Assembly: GCF_000585375.1 (NCBI RefSeq)
Contig: NZ_KK073874.1
Span: forward strand, 7,475,913 to 7,539,912
Source: Cryptosporangium arvum DSM 44712
Lineage (GTDB): Bacteria; Actinomycetota; Actinomycetes; Mycobacteriales; Cryptosporangiaceae
Length of the DNA: 64,000 bases
Direction of reading: 5' to 3'
A program made the translations under genes and the position numbers. Every line of letters begins with the position of its first letter. Position 1 is the stretch's first letter. Below, in pieces: positions 15,001 to 27,000 of this stretch. Under the pieces are notes generated by a model, which saw only the letters and a list, made by a program, of their open reading frames with translations, did no database searches and had not been told where the DNA came from.

Positions 15001-18000
15001 GACCGTGGCCGACCCCGGCCTCGAAGCGGCCCGGGCGGGGGCCGACCAGGCCCGGCGCGCTTATGAGAACGCGACCGAACCCCACGTCGACGCACTGCGC
15101 GAGGCCTACTCGGCGCTCTTCCCGGTCGCCGCGCCGCCCACCGACCTGAGCGCCGCCGACCTGCTCGATCGGATCGACCGCGACGCGGACTTCGGTGAGC
15201 TGGTGGGGCCCGAGGACCGGTTCGCCCAGTACCTGCGGACGCCGTCGACCGGCGACCGCGTCCCCGCCGGGTTGCTCTCCCTCTTCGGACCGCACAGCTA
15301 CCGTCCCCCGCTCCGCCAGCAGGACCAGGCGATCAAAGAGGCGCTGCGCACCCCGGACGGCGGGTACCGCAGACACCGCCCGGTCGCCGACGACGGGTCG
15401 CCGGACTTCGTGGACTGGGTACCGCTCCTCAACCCGGCCTGGCGGCACGACCCGTACTCCCGGCTGAACTGCGCCGACGCGGTGCGCAAATTCTTCGACG
15501 TCTGGGACGGGCGGGAGCCGTCCGTCGCCGCACCCAGCTCGCGCAGCACGATCGTCACCCGGTCCGAGGCCGAGTCGACGCAGGCCTACGGGCGGACCTG
15601 GCAGAACGTCGACGAGGCGTGGCTCGGACGCCCGACCCAGCCGGTCGTCACGGTTCCCGGCGGGACCGAAGCCGATCAGCACCGGGCCGCGATCGACGCG
15701 GGCGTCCGCACGATCGTGGACGCGGTGGACGCGGAGGGGCCCGGCGCGAGCGCGTACATCGCGCTCTCCTGGACCGAAGGGGGCGCCGGCCACGTCTGGG
15801 CCGTGGTCAACCAGGGCGGATCCGTCAAGTGGGTCGATCCGCAGACCGGCCGCGTCGGCGACGGTCCGTTCAACCGGTCGCTGAGCCTCAGCGGGCTCTG
15901 GGTGATCCTGCGCGACGCGAACGGCGTGGCGAAGCCCGTACCGGGGTTGCCCGACCCGGGAACCGACCCGGCCGCGCCGTCCCGCGCCGAGGCCCGCGGC
16001 GGCCCGACCGGTGGCGCGACCGGTGGCGGGACCGGTGGCGCGGTCCCGGTCGACCGGATTCGCGAGCTGCACCGGGCCACCACCGCACGCAACCCGCGCA
16101 CCCGGGAGCGGGCCGTCCGGCAACTGGACGAGTTGCTCGGCACCGAGAACCTGGTCGCACCACGCGTCGACCCGGTCACCGGGGCGCCGGTCGGTGGCTC
16201 GCCCGGCTTCGCCGACCGGGTGGCGCAGCTGCCGGCCGACGTCCGCACGATCGTCGAGAACCGCCCCCACGACCGGGCGGCGCAGCGCGAGGCGGCTCTG
16301 GGCGCCCGGGCGCGCGCGGTCCGGGAGGCGGCGCTCGACCAGGCGCGGACCGGCCGGGACGCGGCGACGCTCGAACGCGAGCGCGCGCAGCTGACCGCCG
16401 CACGGCACCGGCTCGACGCGCGGCTGGCCGCCCTCGCGGCCGGGCAGCCGGATCCGGGACCGGCCACGTCGTCGCCGCTCGCGCTCGCGCAGCGCGCCCG
16501 GCAGGTCGCGGAGTCGTTCAGCGGACCGGGGACCCCGTTCACCGACGTCCGCGTCGATCCGGCCGGGACGGTGCGGTTGACCGGCGACGACGGCGAGTTC
16601 CGGCTGCGGATCGAGACGGGATCCGCGACCGAGCCGGTGCGGATCACCGTGCTGCCCGACGGTCCGACCCGGCCCGTCGACGCGGCCACGGTCACCGACG
16701 ACGTCCAGCGGGCACTGCGCGACGCGGTGAGCGGGCGGGCGTCGGCGAACGTCCTCGCCGGTGGCGCTGCCGACGGTCCGATCGATCCGGACGCGTTCAC
16801 GAGCCGTGACCACCAGCGCCTGGCCGCGATCGGTCAGACGCTGGACCGGCTCGACCAGGCGGCCAACCGGCCCGCCGAGGCGGGCCGGTTGCGGGCCCGC
16901 GCACGCGCCCAGATCGCCGCGGCCGGGCTGGCTCCGGCACTCGACGAATCACCTCCGCGGCCCGGCGCGGACCTCGATCCGGACGCGGCCGGGTGGCCCC
17001 GTCGCCGGGCGGCGATCGATCCCGGCCTGGCTGATCGGATCGCCGCGCTCGACCCGCAGCCGAACGTCGGGCTCGCGGCGCAGACACAGCGGCTCGCGGT
17101 GGTGGGTGACGTCGGGCGTCGCCAGCAGCGGAGCGCGGCGGCGCGGGCCGAGGAGTACCTGCGCGAGCTTCGCGACGGCGTCGCACAGGAGCGGGCGGCG
17201 GTACGGCAGCGGGAACAGTCGCTGGCCGCGGTGCTCGGTGCGGGCTCGACGCCGACGATCACTCCCCCGACGCTCCGTCCCGCGTCGCCCGGTGCCACCG
17301 CCCCGGCGGCGACTCCGACGACCGGTCCGGCCGCGCCGAGCACCACCGTCCCGCCCCTACGGCCCGCCGCCCCCGCCGCAACCGCCACGCCGGGCAGCAG
17401 CGCCACGCCGGGCGTCCCCGCCGCACCAGGCGGACCGGGAGGCTCGGGCGGACCGAGTTCGCCCGGCGGACCGAATTCGCCCGGCGGACCGGTTTCGCCC
17501 GGCGGACCGGTTTCACCCGGTGGGCCGCCACCGGGTGGGCCGCCGCCCGGCGGATCGGTTCCGCCCGGTGGGCCGCCGCCCGGTGGGCCGCCACCGGGCG
17601 GAAACCCGAACAGTGCCTCCCACCCGGACGGCCCGCTGTTCGGCACCGATCCGTCGGACAACCTCCGCAACGCGGCCTGGATCGCGGAGATCGCCGGTGT
17701 CGCGGGCATCACCCCCGCCGGCCGGCCCGGCGCCTTCTTCGTGACGACGAACAACGGCCGTCAGCTGCCGCTCGTCCTCTCCGAAGCGGACGATCTCGCG
17801 CCCGGTACGGTCCGCGCGGCCTGGGTGCGCCGGGCCGACCCGGCCCAGCCCCCGATCCTCGGCATCGCGCGCCCGGTACGCGGCCGCCGCGTGGAGGTCC
17901 AGATCGAGGTCGCCGCCCAGATCGCGGCCTACGTCGCCGTCGCCACCGGAACCGCGGGCCCGACGAACCTTCTCGGCAGCGGCCCGCCCGACGTCCAGCT

Positions 18001-21000
18001 CCGCGCCGACAACGCCGCTCCTCGGTTCTCGGCGGCCGACCACCAGGCGCTGGCCCGCGTCCGCGGTACGGCCCGCGCCGTCGACGAGGTCCATCCACTG
18101 CGTCGCGGCCCGGCCCGGGAACGGTTCCGCCAGACCCTGGTGGACGCCGCGCTCCTCCCCCTCGACCCGGCCACCGGGGCACTCGACCACACCGCGCCCC
18201 GCCTGGCCGCCGCGGTCCGGGCCGGTCTGCTCGACCCCGCCCACCTCGACGCCGTCGCCACCGAGGCCGGGACACCACGCACTCCGGTCACCCGGCGGGT
18301 GGAGGACGCCGTCGCCCGCGCGGTCACGACGTTCGGCGGCACCGCACAGGCCCGCGGCGGGGCCCTCGTCGACCTCGTGCCCCCGGGCTTCGCCGGGCTC
18401 ACCGCGCAGGTCGTCGTCGGCGACGCCGGGGACCCACCGGCCACGGTCACGTTCGGCGCCGGAACAGTGCGGGTGACCGTCGCCGCCGACGCCGACCCGA
18501 CCGCGGCCGCGATCGACGCCGCGACGCAGATCGCCCGGACGATCGGGTCGACCCTGGTCACGACGTCCACCTCGCTCGGAAGGCGACCGGCCACCAGGAC
18601 ACCGGTCTTCGGCAACCACCCCTTGCCCGCCGACGTCGACCGGTCGGACTTCCGGATCGGCGACTACACGGCCCGGGCCCGGTTGACCGAGCTGATCGAG
18701 ACGGCCAGATCCGGCCACCGCGCACAACGCCGGGAGGCGCTGGCCGAGCTCACCCGGACGGCCGGGCGCCTCGGCCTGCGCCTGGGTGCCCCCGACGCCG
18801 CCCGCCGTCGCGCGCTGCTCTCGCGCGGGGCCGCGTCGGCCGCGGCACCCGGCTCGCTCGCGCCGGCCTCCACTCCCGACTCCGGCGGGACCGACGTCGC
18901 CGCGGCGCTGGCGGAGCTGATCGACGGCCGCCTGCCCCGTCCCGACCCGGACGCGGTGCTGCGCTCGCTGTTGGCCGGCGCCGAACGCGCGACCGGCGAG
19001 TTGCGCGGCCTGGCCGACGCACTCGGCGTGCGGAGCACGCGAATCGACCGGTCGGAGCCGGACATCCTCCTGGTCACGCCGCACGGTGGTGCGCCCGAGC
19101 GGGTCCGTCTCGTCTTCGCCGCGGTGCCGAGCGGTGCGGTCGCGGTGGTGGACACCCCGAGCGGCGCCGTGGTGCTCGATCACCGGGCGGCGCCGACCGA
19201 CGCCGCGATCGGCCTCGCCGGCGCCGTCGCCGAACTGCGCGCGATCCGGGCCGGGGTGGCCGTCGGCCCTCCGGTTCTCCGGACCGGCGTGGAGGCGGCG
19301 CGGATCACCGAGGACGACCTGGTCGTCGCCGATCACCGGAGCCGGGCCGAACTGGGCCTGGCGCAGGCCCAGCGGACCGTCCGCGGACGGTCGGTGCCGG
19401 CTACCGAAGCACTGCACGCGCTCGCCCGTGAGACCGGCGTGCTGGCCGGGGACGTCCGCCCGCCTGCTCGCTCGGCGGCGGAGATCACCGCGGAGCGCGC
19501 CGAGCGCGATCAGATCGCACGTCGCCGCTCGGTCCTGGACGCGGCCACCGAGCGCGCGTTGGCCGTCGTCGGTGGAGCGGAGCCGCCGAACCTCACCCGG
19601 GCCCGCCGGCAGATCGAGGACGTCACCCGCCGGCACGCGATCGCCGGTGGTGCGGCGCAGCCCGTCCGGCTCGGCGTCGGCGAGGTGTCGTTGCGGGCCG
19701 GTAGCGGGGTGAGCACGCTCACGATCCGAGTCGGCGACCGGGTTCCGGGCGACCCGCGGAACGCGCCGGCCCGGATACGGCCCGCCACCGCCACCTCCGG
19801 TCCACTGGTGACCGTTTTCGCGGACGCCGATCCCCTCGCCCTCGATCGGGCGATCGCGCGGGCCACCGCCGTGGAACTCGCCCGGCTCTCGGGACTGCCC
19901 ACCGACATCACCGTCGACGACGTCGCCGCGGCGGCCGAGCTGGTCGAGCTCGGCCGGCAGGCGTCGGATCCGGGACTCGGACCGCTCCGCCGACGGGCGG
20001 CCGCACGCGCGTCGACCCGGCTGCGCACCGAGTCCCGCCTGGACCCGGACCGGCCCGGCGGCGAGCGCCACTACGCGCGGCTCCGCGCCGCGGGCCTGAT
20101 CCCCGATGCCGACCACCAGCGCCTCGACACGCTCCTCGACCAGGAGGTCGTCCGCCTCCGCCAGGAGACCAGGGAGAGGATGGTGCAGGCGGCCACCGAC
20201 GCCGGGGCGACCGGGGTGGAACGCATCGGGCACGGCGCCGCCCGCGTCACGCTGCCGGGCGGCGACCAGGTCACGATCGAGGTGGCGATCGACCGGGACC
20301 CGGCGGAGGTCCGGGTCCCGGAGCGCGACGTGCTGACCGTGACACGCAGCCGCCCACCGATCTACGTCGGCGAGACGGAGGCGCACACGCTGGCGCTGGC
20401 GGCCGAGGTCGCCCGGCATCTCGCCGAGCGACGCGGGCTGCCCGAGGACACCGTGGTTCTGCGTCCCGGCGCGCAGTCCGAACCGGTCCGGCCCGAGGAC
20501 TACGGCGCTCGCGACGTGATCGCGGTCGCCCGCCTGCGCCGACTGCTCACCGACACCCCGGGGATCGCGCGCCCGCTCGTCGAGGAACTCGGCCTCGGGC
20601 ACGACACGATCGGCGCCGCCGAGCGTCGGGCATCCCTCCCGGCCGATGTGCGGAGACTCCTCGAGACCCACGACGGCAGGCTCGGCACGCACGAGACGGT
20701 CACGACCGGGCTGCTAGCCGCCGAAGCCGCCCTGCTGTTCGCGAATCCCACCATCAAGATTCCGGACGCGCCCGACGAGGCAGCGAAGTACGAGGCAGCC
20801 ACCATTCAGGTCGAGCGGCTCGCCGACCGGCCGAACGTGCTCCGGGTGATGATCCCCGACGTGCCCCGCCCGGGAGGCCGGACGGAGTCCGTGGTGGCCG
20901 AGGTCGCCGTCTACCGCGATCCGAGCGACACCGCCGATCTGGCCGTCTTCCCCCCGGACGCGCGCACGAGAGCCCCGGACGAGCCGCAGAACTTCACCGT

Positions 21001-24000
21001 CGTCCTCAAGCCGGGAGCGAACGCCACCGACATCACCATGGCGGTGGCCACCGAGGTGACCCGATGGGTACGGGGCCAGGTCACTCCCCCGCGTCCCCGG
21101 AACAAGAACTACGACCGGCTGACCCTGCCCCTCGATCCGCGCGCCTGGCGCCCCCGCCACTACGCCGAGATCGCGACCCTCCGGGTGCTGCTGGCGAAGC
21201 TCGGGACCGCCCAGCAGCGGACGATCCGCAACGTCCCCCACGAGTCGGTCATCCGCTCTCAGATCCGGGAGGTGTCGCGCGCCCTCGAGCTCGACCGCGG
21301 TGTCGCCCGATCGACGTCCCGCCTGACCGTTCTCGTCGCGGAGGGGCAGCTCAGCCCGGAGCAGGCCCGGCTCATGCGCAAAGTCGACCGGCCCAGCTGG
21401 CGTCGGGTGGTCCTGCGTTGGGACGACAAACGAACCCAGCGGATGCTCGCGCGCGTCGGCAACTCCCTGGACCAGGTGAGCGACCTTCCCAGCGTCATCG
21501 AGGTCGTCTGGAAGCCGGCGCCGTGGGCCGCCGAGAACGACCTCACCGGGACCTACCTCGTCGCCCTCGAGAACGGCCGCACGATCGAGCTGGAGCTCAT
21601 CGGCGGTGCGCTCGTCGAAACCGAATCGACCGATCAACCCTCCGAGCCGACCGGCCGGCTGGCCACGATCGTCATCAACCAGCGTCGCCCGTCGAACATC
21701 CGCCCGGCCGAGTGGATGCGCTGGCTGCTGACGCCACCGGCCGAGCGCGGAGCCTCGCCGCTGCACACCAAGGCCGAGTGGGAACGCGAGACCGAGATCA
21801 GCGCCATCCGCCAGCTGGTGGCGCTGGCCGTCCTGCAGCCTCCCGCGGGCCGATCGGCAGCCGAGGCCGCGGCGGACCGCCCCACCGACCGCGTCCTGCA
21901 CCGAGGTGAGCCGAACCCCGATCCCGACGCGCTGACGCCGGAGGACGAGATCGAGCTCGGGGTGTTCAGCGCCCGGGTCCGGATGCTCGGTGCCGCCTGG
22001 ACCGAGGCCAGGCAATCGACGTGGAGAGCCGGTGTCACCCCGTTCATCGCCGGCCGGCGGGTCGCCAAGCTGAGCGCCCAGGTGCGGGCCGAGGCCCACC
22101 GCCTGGGTCTCGACCCGGGCGCACCCGGTGTCACCGGCCTTCGCGCCCAGCTCACCGAGGACGTCCGCAGGAAACTCGACCAACTCGACGGCGGGCGCGA
22201 AACCCGGGCCCCGCAGACCGTCACGTACCGCGCCGTGCGGACGCTGGACACCGTGGCCCGCCTCGGCGGGTTCCGGGTGGAGCGACCGGCGCCCGGCCTG
22301 TTCCGCCTCACCGATCCGGGAACCGGGGTCGTGAAGGAGTTCCGGCTCGGCTCCGGCGACCACGCGGGCTTCGGTACCGGAGTCGTCGACCTGGAAATGC
22401 CCGGCGACGGGTCCCTCATGCTGGCGTTCTCCCCGTGGCTCGACGACGCCCAGGTCGAGCAGGCCCTGGCCCGCCGGCTCGGCGAACTGATGGCCGACGA
22501 CCCGGACCGCGCACCGGACGCCGGCCGGACGCTCGAGGTCGCCATGCTGGTCGACCAGCTCCGGCGCACCGACCCGCCGGCCGGCGCGGAGGTCGTCCGG
22601 GACCGCCTGGACCGGGTGACCGGCTGGCTCGGACTGGATCGCGACGTGCCCGGCGTCGACGCTCACCGGGAGACGATGTTCCGACGGCATCCGGAGGTGC
22701 TCACCGAGTTGGCGGCCGCCGACGGTCTGGGCTCGTACCCGGCCGCGGACTTCGCCGCACTCGCCTCGGAACTGACGGTACTGGCTCCCGCGGCCGGGCT
22801 CGTCGTCGCCCGCGACCAGGGCGATCCGCGCCGGGTCGTGGTGCGGCTGCCCGGACGGGCCGACGTGCAGGCGACGCTGCTCCTCGTGGTCGATCAGGCC
22901 GGCCCCGGCCGGTTGGCCCGCGGCGATTTCGCGGCCGGGACGTTCCATCTCGACACCCGGGGTGAGGGCGTCGCCCGGCAGGCCGCCGTGGTCCGCGAGC
23001 TCGCCCGCATCGCCGCCGAGCTGGAAGGCAGCACCCCGGCCGACGCTCGACCGCGCCTCGTGCCGGGGCCGCTCGACGCCGACGTCCGGCCCGCGGACCT
23101 GACTCCGGACGACTGGGCCATCGCGGCCGAGGGCCGGTTCCTCGCCCGCGCATACCGGGCGAGCTCGAAGCGCGCCGATCGGGCCACCCGGCAGTTCATC
23201 CGCCGTCGTGTCGACGCGCTGGCTCAGGCCATCGGCGCGCTACCGGACGAGCCGGGAGGCCGGCACCGCATCGCGGCGCTTCCGGCCGAGTTCGGGACGC
23301 TGCTGGCGAATCTCCAGTACGGCGAGACCACCGACGAACGGGCCCTGGTCGCCGAGACCGCGCTCACCGGGCTGGCCGAGCGGCTGGGTGTCACGGTCAG
23401 CCGGGTCAGCCGCGGCCCGCAGGAAGTCGGCCGCGGCGCCGAGGAGCCCGCACCGCGCTACCTCCTCACGATGCCGGACGGTTCGACGATCCGGCTGCGC
23501 ATCTTCGTCGACTCGCTCGGCAAGGGTGTCGTGGCCAAGTCGACGCGAGCGGAGGACACCGGGACGGAGACGGTGTGGACGCTGGACGTCTCCGAGAAGC
23601 ACTCGGCCGCGGAAATCGACGCGGCGGCCACCCGGGCGCTCGCCGACGTGCTCCGCACCCAGATCACCACCGCCGGATCCGACGTGCCCAGCTTCCACCT
23701 GGGAACCCCGGATGCGGACGCCCAGAAGCTGGCTCGCGTCCGAAGCGGCGGACGGCCGCAGGCCGGGTTGCTCGCCGCGCTCGAAGAACTACGCGTCCTG
23801 GATCGGATCGCGTACCCGTCGGCCGGCGCCGCGGACGACGGACGGACCACTCGTTCCCAGCGACGCGCTCGGCGGGCCGCCCAGGATCTGCTCGTCCGGA
23901 TCGGTATCGCCGTCGGGGCCGACGATCCGCACGGGCTGCGCGGCCGGATACCCGTCGGCTATCACGAACTCGTCGCACGCCACGACGGCAGTCAGGCCGC

Positions 24001-27000
24001 GGCCGACCCGGGAGCGGCGCTGGCCGCCGCCCGACGCGCCGTCGAAGACGCCGCGCGCTTCCGCACCCACGACTACGACGCCGGAACCAAGGTGACGCCG
24101 GGCGCGGGCAACGACGTCCTGACCGTCCGCTTCGAGACGGGCCAGGAGATCAAGCTGCAGGTCGTCACCGCTCCTCCGCCCGGGGTGGACGCGCTGCGCC
24201 CCGGGGAAGCGGCGATCGCGTTCGATCTCCCGGACGGCCCCGGACAGCCGGCCGTCCGGGGCCTGCTGGTGTCGCCGACCGCGCCGCCCGACGCCGTCGC
24301 GATGGAGGCGGCCGTGCAGGCCGCGGATCTTCTGCACACGATCGATCCGCCCGTCGATCCACCGCATGCCGACCCGTCGACGGTCGCGCGGTTGCGGGTC
24401 CTGCTCGAACGGCAGAGTCATCTGCGTGCCCGGGCCCGGCACCGAGCGACTCCGGACGCGGCCTCGGGCGCGCCGAGGCGGCCGGTGCTGCGTCCGCAGA
24501 GCGGTCGTCAGGACGAGTCCCGGCTGCGTTTGCTCCTGGCCCGGGAGGGCTACCTCGCCGACCATCCCGCGGTGACCGCCAATCGTGCCGGGCTTCCCGC
24601 GACGCTGCGCGAGGAGCTGGCGGCCCGCGACGGAGCCGCGAGGACGGCGAGCGACCGGCGGGTCCGTGGCACCGTGTCGTCCGGGCTGCGCCGCCTCGCC
24701 ACGGTGACCGGGGCGCATCGGATCACCGTCGACGACGCGGCGACCGGGCGGCAGCGCGTCACGGTGGTGATCAACGCGGACGACGGGCCCGATGAGCACA
24801 TCACGTTCGACGTCGCCGCCGCGCCCCTCGACTCCGGAGTGAGCAGCCGCCCGGACCCGAACGACGGGAACGTCCTGCTGTTGTCGGACACCGCGGCGCC
24901 TAACCGTCTGCGCGCCGCGCTGGCGCGGGAGGTGGCACGCCGGATCGTCGAAGCGTCCTCCCTGACCCCTGGCGTCCCGGCCGCCGGGGCGACCCCCGTG
25001 CTCTGGGAGCCCGGCGCGGACGGGGACCCGGTCATCACGCCCGAGGGGCACGGCGAGATCGCCTACCTGCACACGGTCGCGCTCTCCGCGGGTATGCGCA
25101 GCGCGGAGTTCGAGGAGACACTGGCCCGGCTGGGCCTGCACCCGACGCAGCCCGATGCGGTCGATCGCGCACGCGCTCTCGACTCCGGGTTGGTGAAGAA
25201 GGCCCGGCGAGGCATCGCGAAGCTGGACGACCCGTGGTCGCGCTCGCGGCGCAACGAGGACGAACTCGGGACACCGCCCGCGGTTCCGGCCGTGGGCTGG
25301 TACGTCCTGAAGGCCGCGCTCGGCTCCGCGGGCGTCGGGCTGGCCGGGAGCAGCCTCGCGACGCTCGCCAGTGGCCGTCCGATGGTGGCGGCCCTTACCG
25401 GAACGCTCACCGTCGTGACGTCGCTCGGCGGTGGGTGGGGGGAATGGCGGTTGATCCGCAGCACCCAGCGGAACGCGGAGATCAAGGCGATCGCCGGGCG
25501 GAAGAAGGCGGCGACGGAGTCCCGCGCGCGGCTCCGGAGCTATCAGGGGCTGCTCGACGACCTCAACGACCGGCTCGGGCCACTGAGTACGGTGAGCGTG
25601 CCGGCGGCACCCCGGCCCGGGGAGGTCTACGGGAACCGCCTCCTGGATCCCAACGCGGTACCGCTTCCGCCGCGCCCGGCGCAGAGCGCCCTGTTGACGG
25701 CTCGGCTGCTGCTGCGCAAGTTCGCCGTCACACCGCTGGTCTCCGCGGGTATCGGCACCTGGTTGATCGTGGAGGCCGGCGTCGCGCTGTCGCCCTGGGT
25801 CATCAGTGCCGGAGTCGTCGCGGGCGTCGGCACCGCGGTGGGCGACTGGCTGCGCCGGCGCAAGGAGGAAGAGGAGGCGAACCGCGACGCCGACCGGCAA
25901 CGCGACCGGGATTACGAGCACAGCCGCCACGTCGTGGCCGAGGAGCAGCGCGTCCTCGACGAGTTGCAGTTCAAGGCCGCACTCCTTCTCGAGGAGCGGG
26001 CGCGGCTCGCTCGACAGGCCGGGGTCCCGGACTCCGACCCACCGCCGAGCCGGCTGCCGGTGGTCGGCGCGACACCGGCGCCGGAGGGGGGCCGGGTGTC
26101 CTGGTCCTGGAAGCGGGAGATGCCCGGATTCATCCCGCACCTGATCAAGTCCGCATCGACCGTCGGGCTCGGCGCCGGGGCCGCTGCCGTCGGAACCGTG
26201 CTGGCCGGTAAGTACTTCAACATTCCGATCTCGTGGGACGTCGTCGAGGTCGGCCTGTACGGCGGCGCCGCGGGCACGCTCGTCGGCGGTTCCTCCGAGT
26301 CGCGCATGATGTACCACGCGGACCAGCGCAAAGCTCGCAAGGAGCGGGACCAGGCGAACCTCAACCTCCGGGTCAAGGTCAAGCGCCTGGAACAGATCGA
26401 GGCGATCGTCACCGATCTCCGGCACGCCCAGTGGCTGGGGAAGCAGATCGGCGAAGGCTGGCAGGAGCCGCTGTTCGACCGGGAGATGCTGCCCCGCATC
26501 GAGCCGAGCCCGGTTCCCCCCAAGGACGTCCCCGTGCTGACGTTCAAGCAGTTCGTCAATCGGGAGTATTTCGAAGCCTACGGATGGCCGGGGTACGTCT
26601 ACCTCGGGGCGAGCATGGTCATCGGCGCGGCGAGCAAACTCTTCCTGCCGTCGCTCTACACCGCGAACGCGGCGACGACGGCACCCGGCACCGCGGCACC
26701 CGGCACCGCGGCACCCGGGACGGCGACGGGCGCCCAAGCAGCGAGCCAAGGCGCTCTGATGCAGCAGGGCCTCGCCGGCCAATCGGCCCGCGGTGCCGTC
26801 ACCGCGATCACGGGCAGCTGGAGCGATCGTTATGCCGACACCCACGCCGACTACCGCGCCGCCGCACGCAAAGCCCCCTACGAGAGGCGGGAAGCCGAGG
26901 TCGACGCGGCGATCGTCGCGGCCGAGCGCAACATCGCCGCCACGCTCCTGGACCTGGATCTGGAGCAGGAGGCGTTGGAGCGGGTGATGTCACGACGGCG

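Noticed and set aside
16300-16460. A second zinc-peptidase-like toxin domain after the papain array
   Set aside because: No HExxH or comparable metal motif could be found in the helical segments; they look like spacer helices.
17440-17610. CRISPR-like tandem repeats
   Set aside because: Units are 15-18 bases, in frame, with no unique spacers, and encode a Pro-Gly linker.
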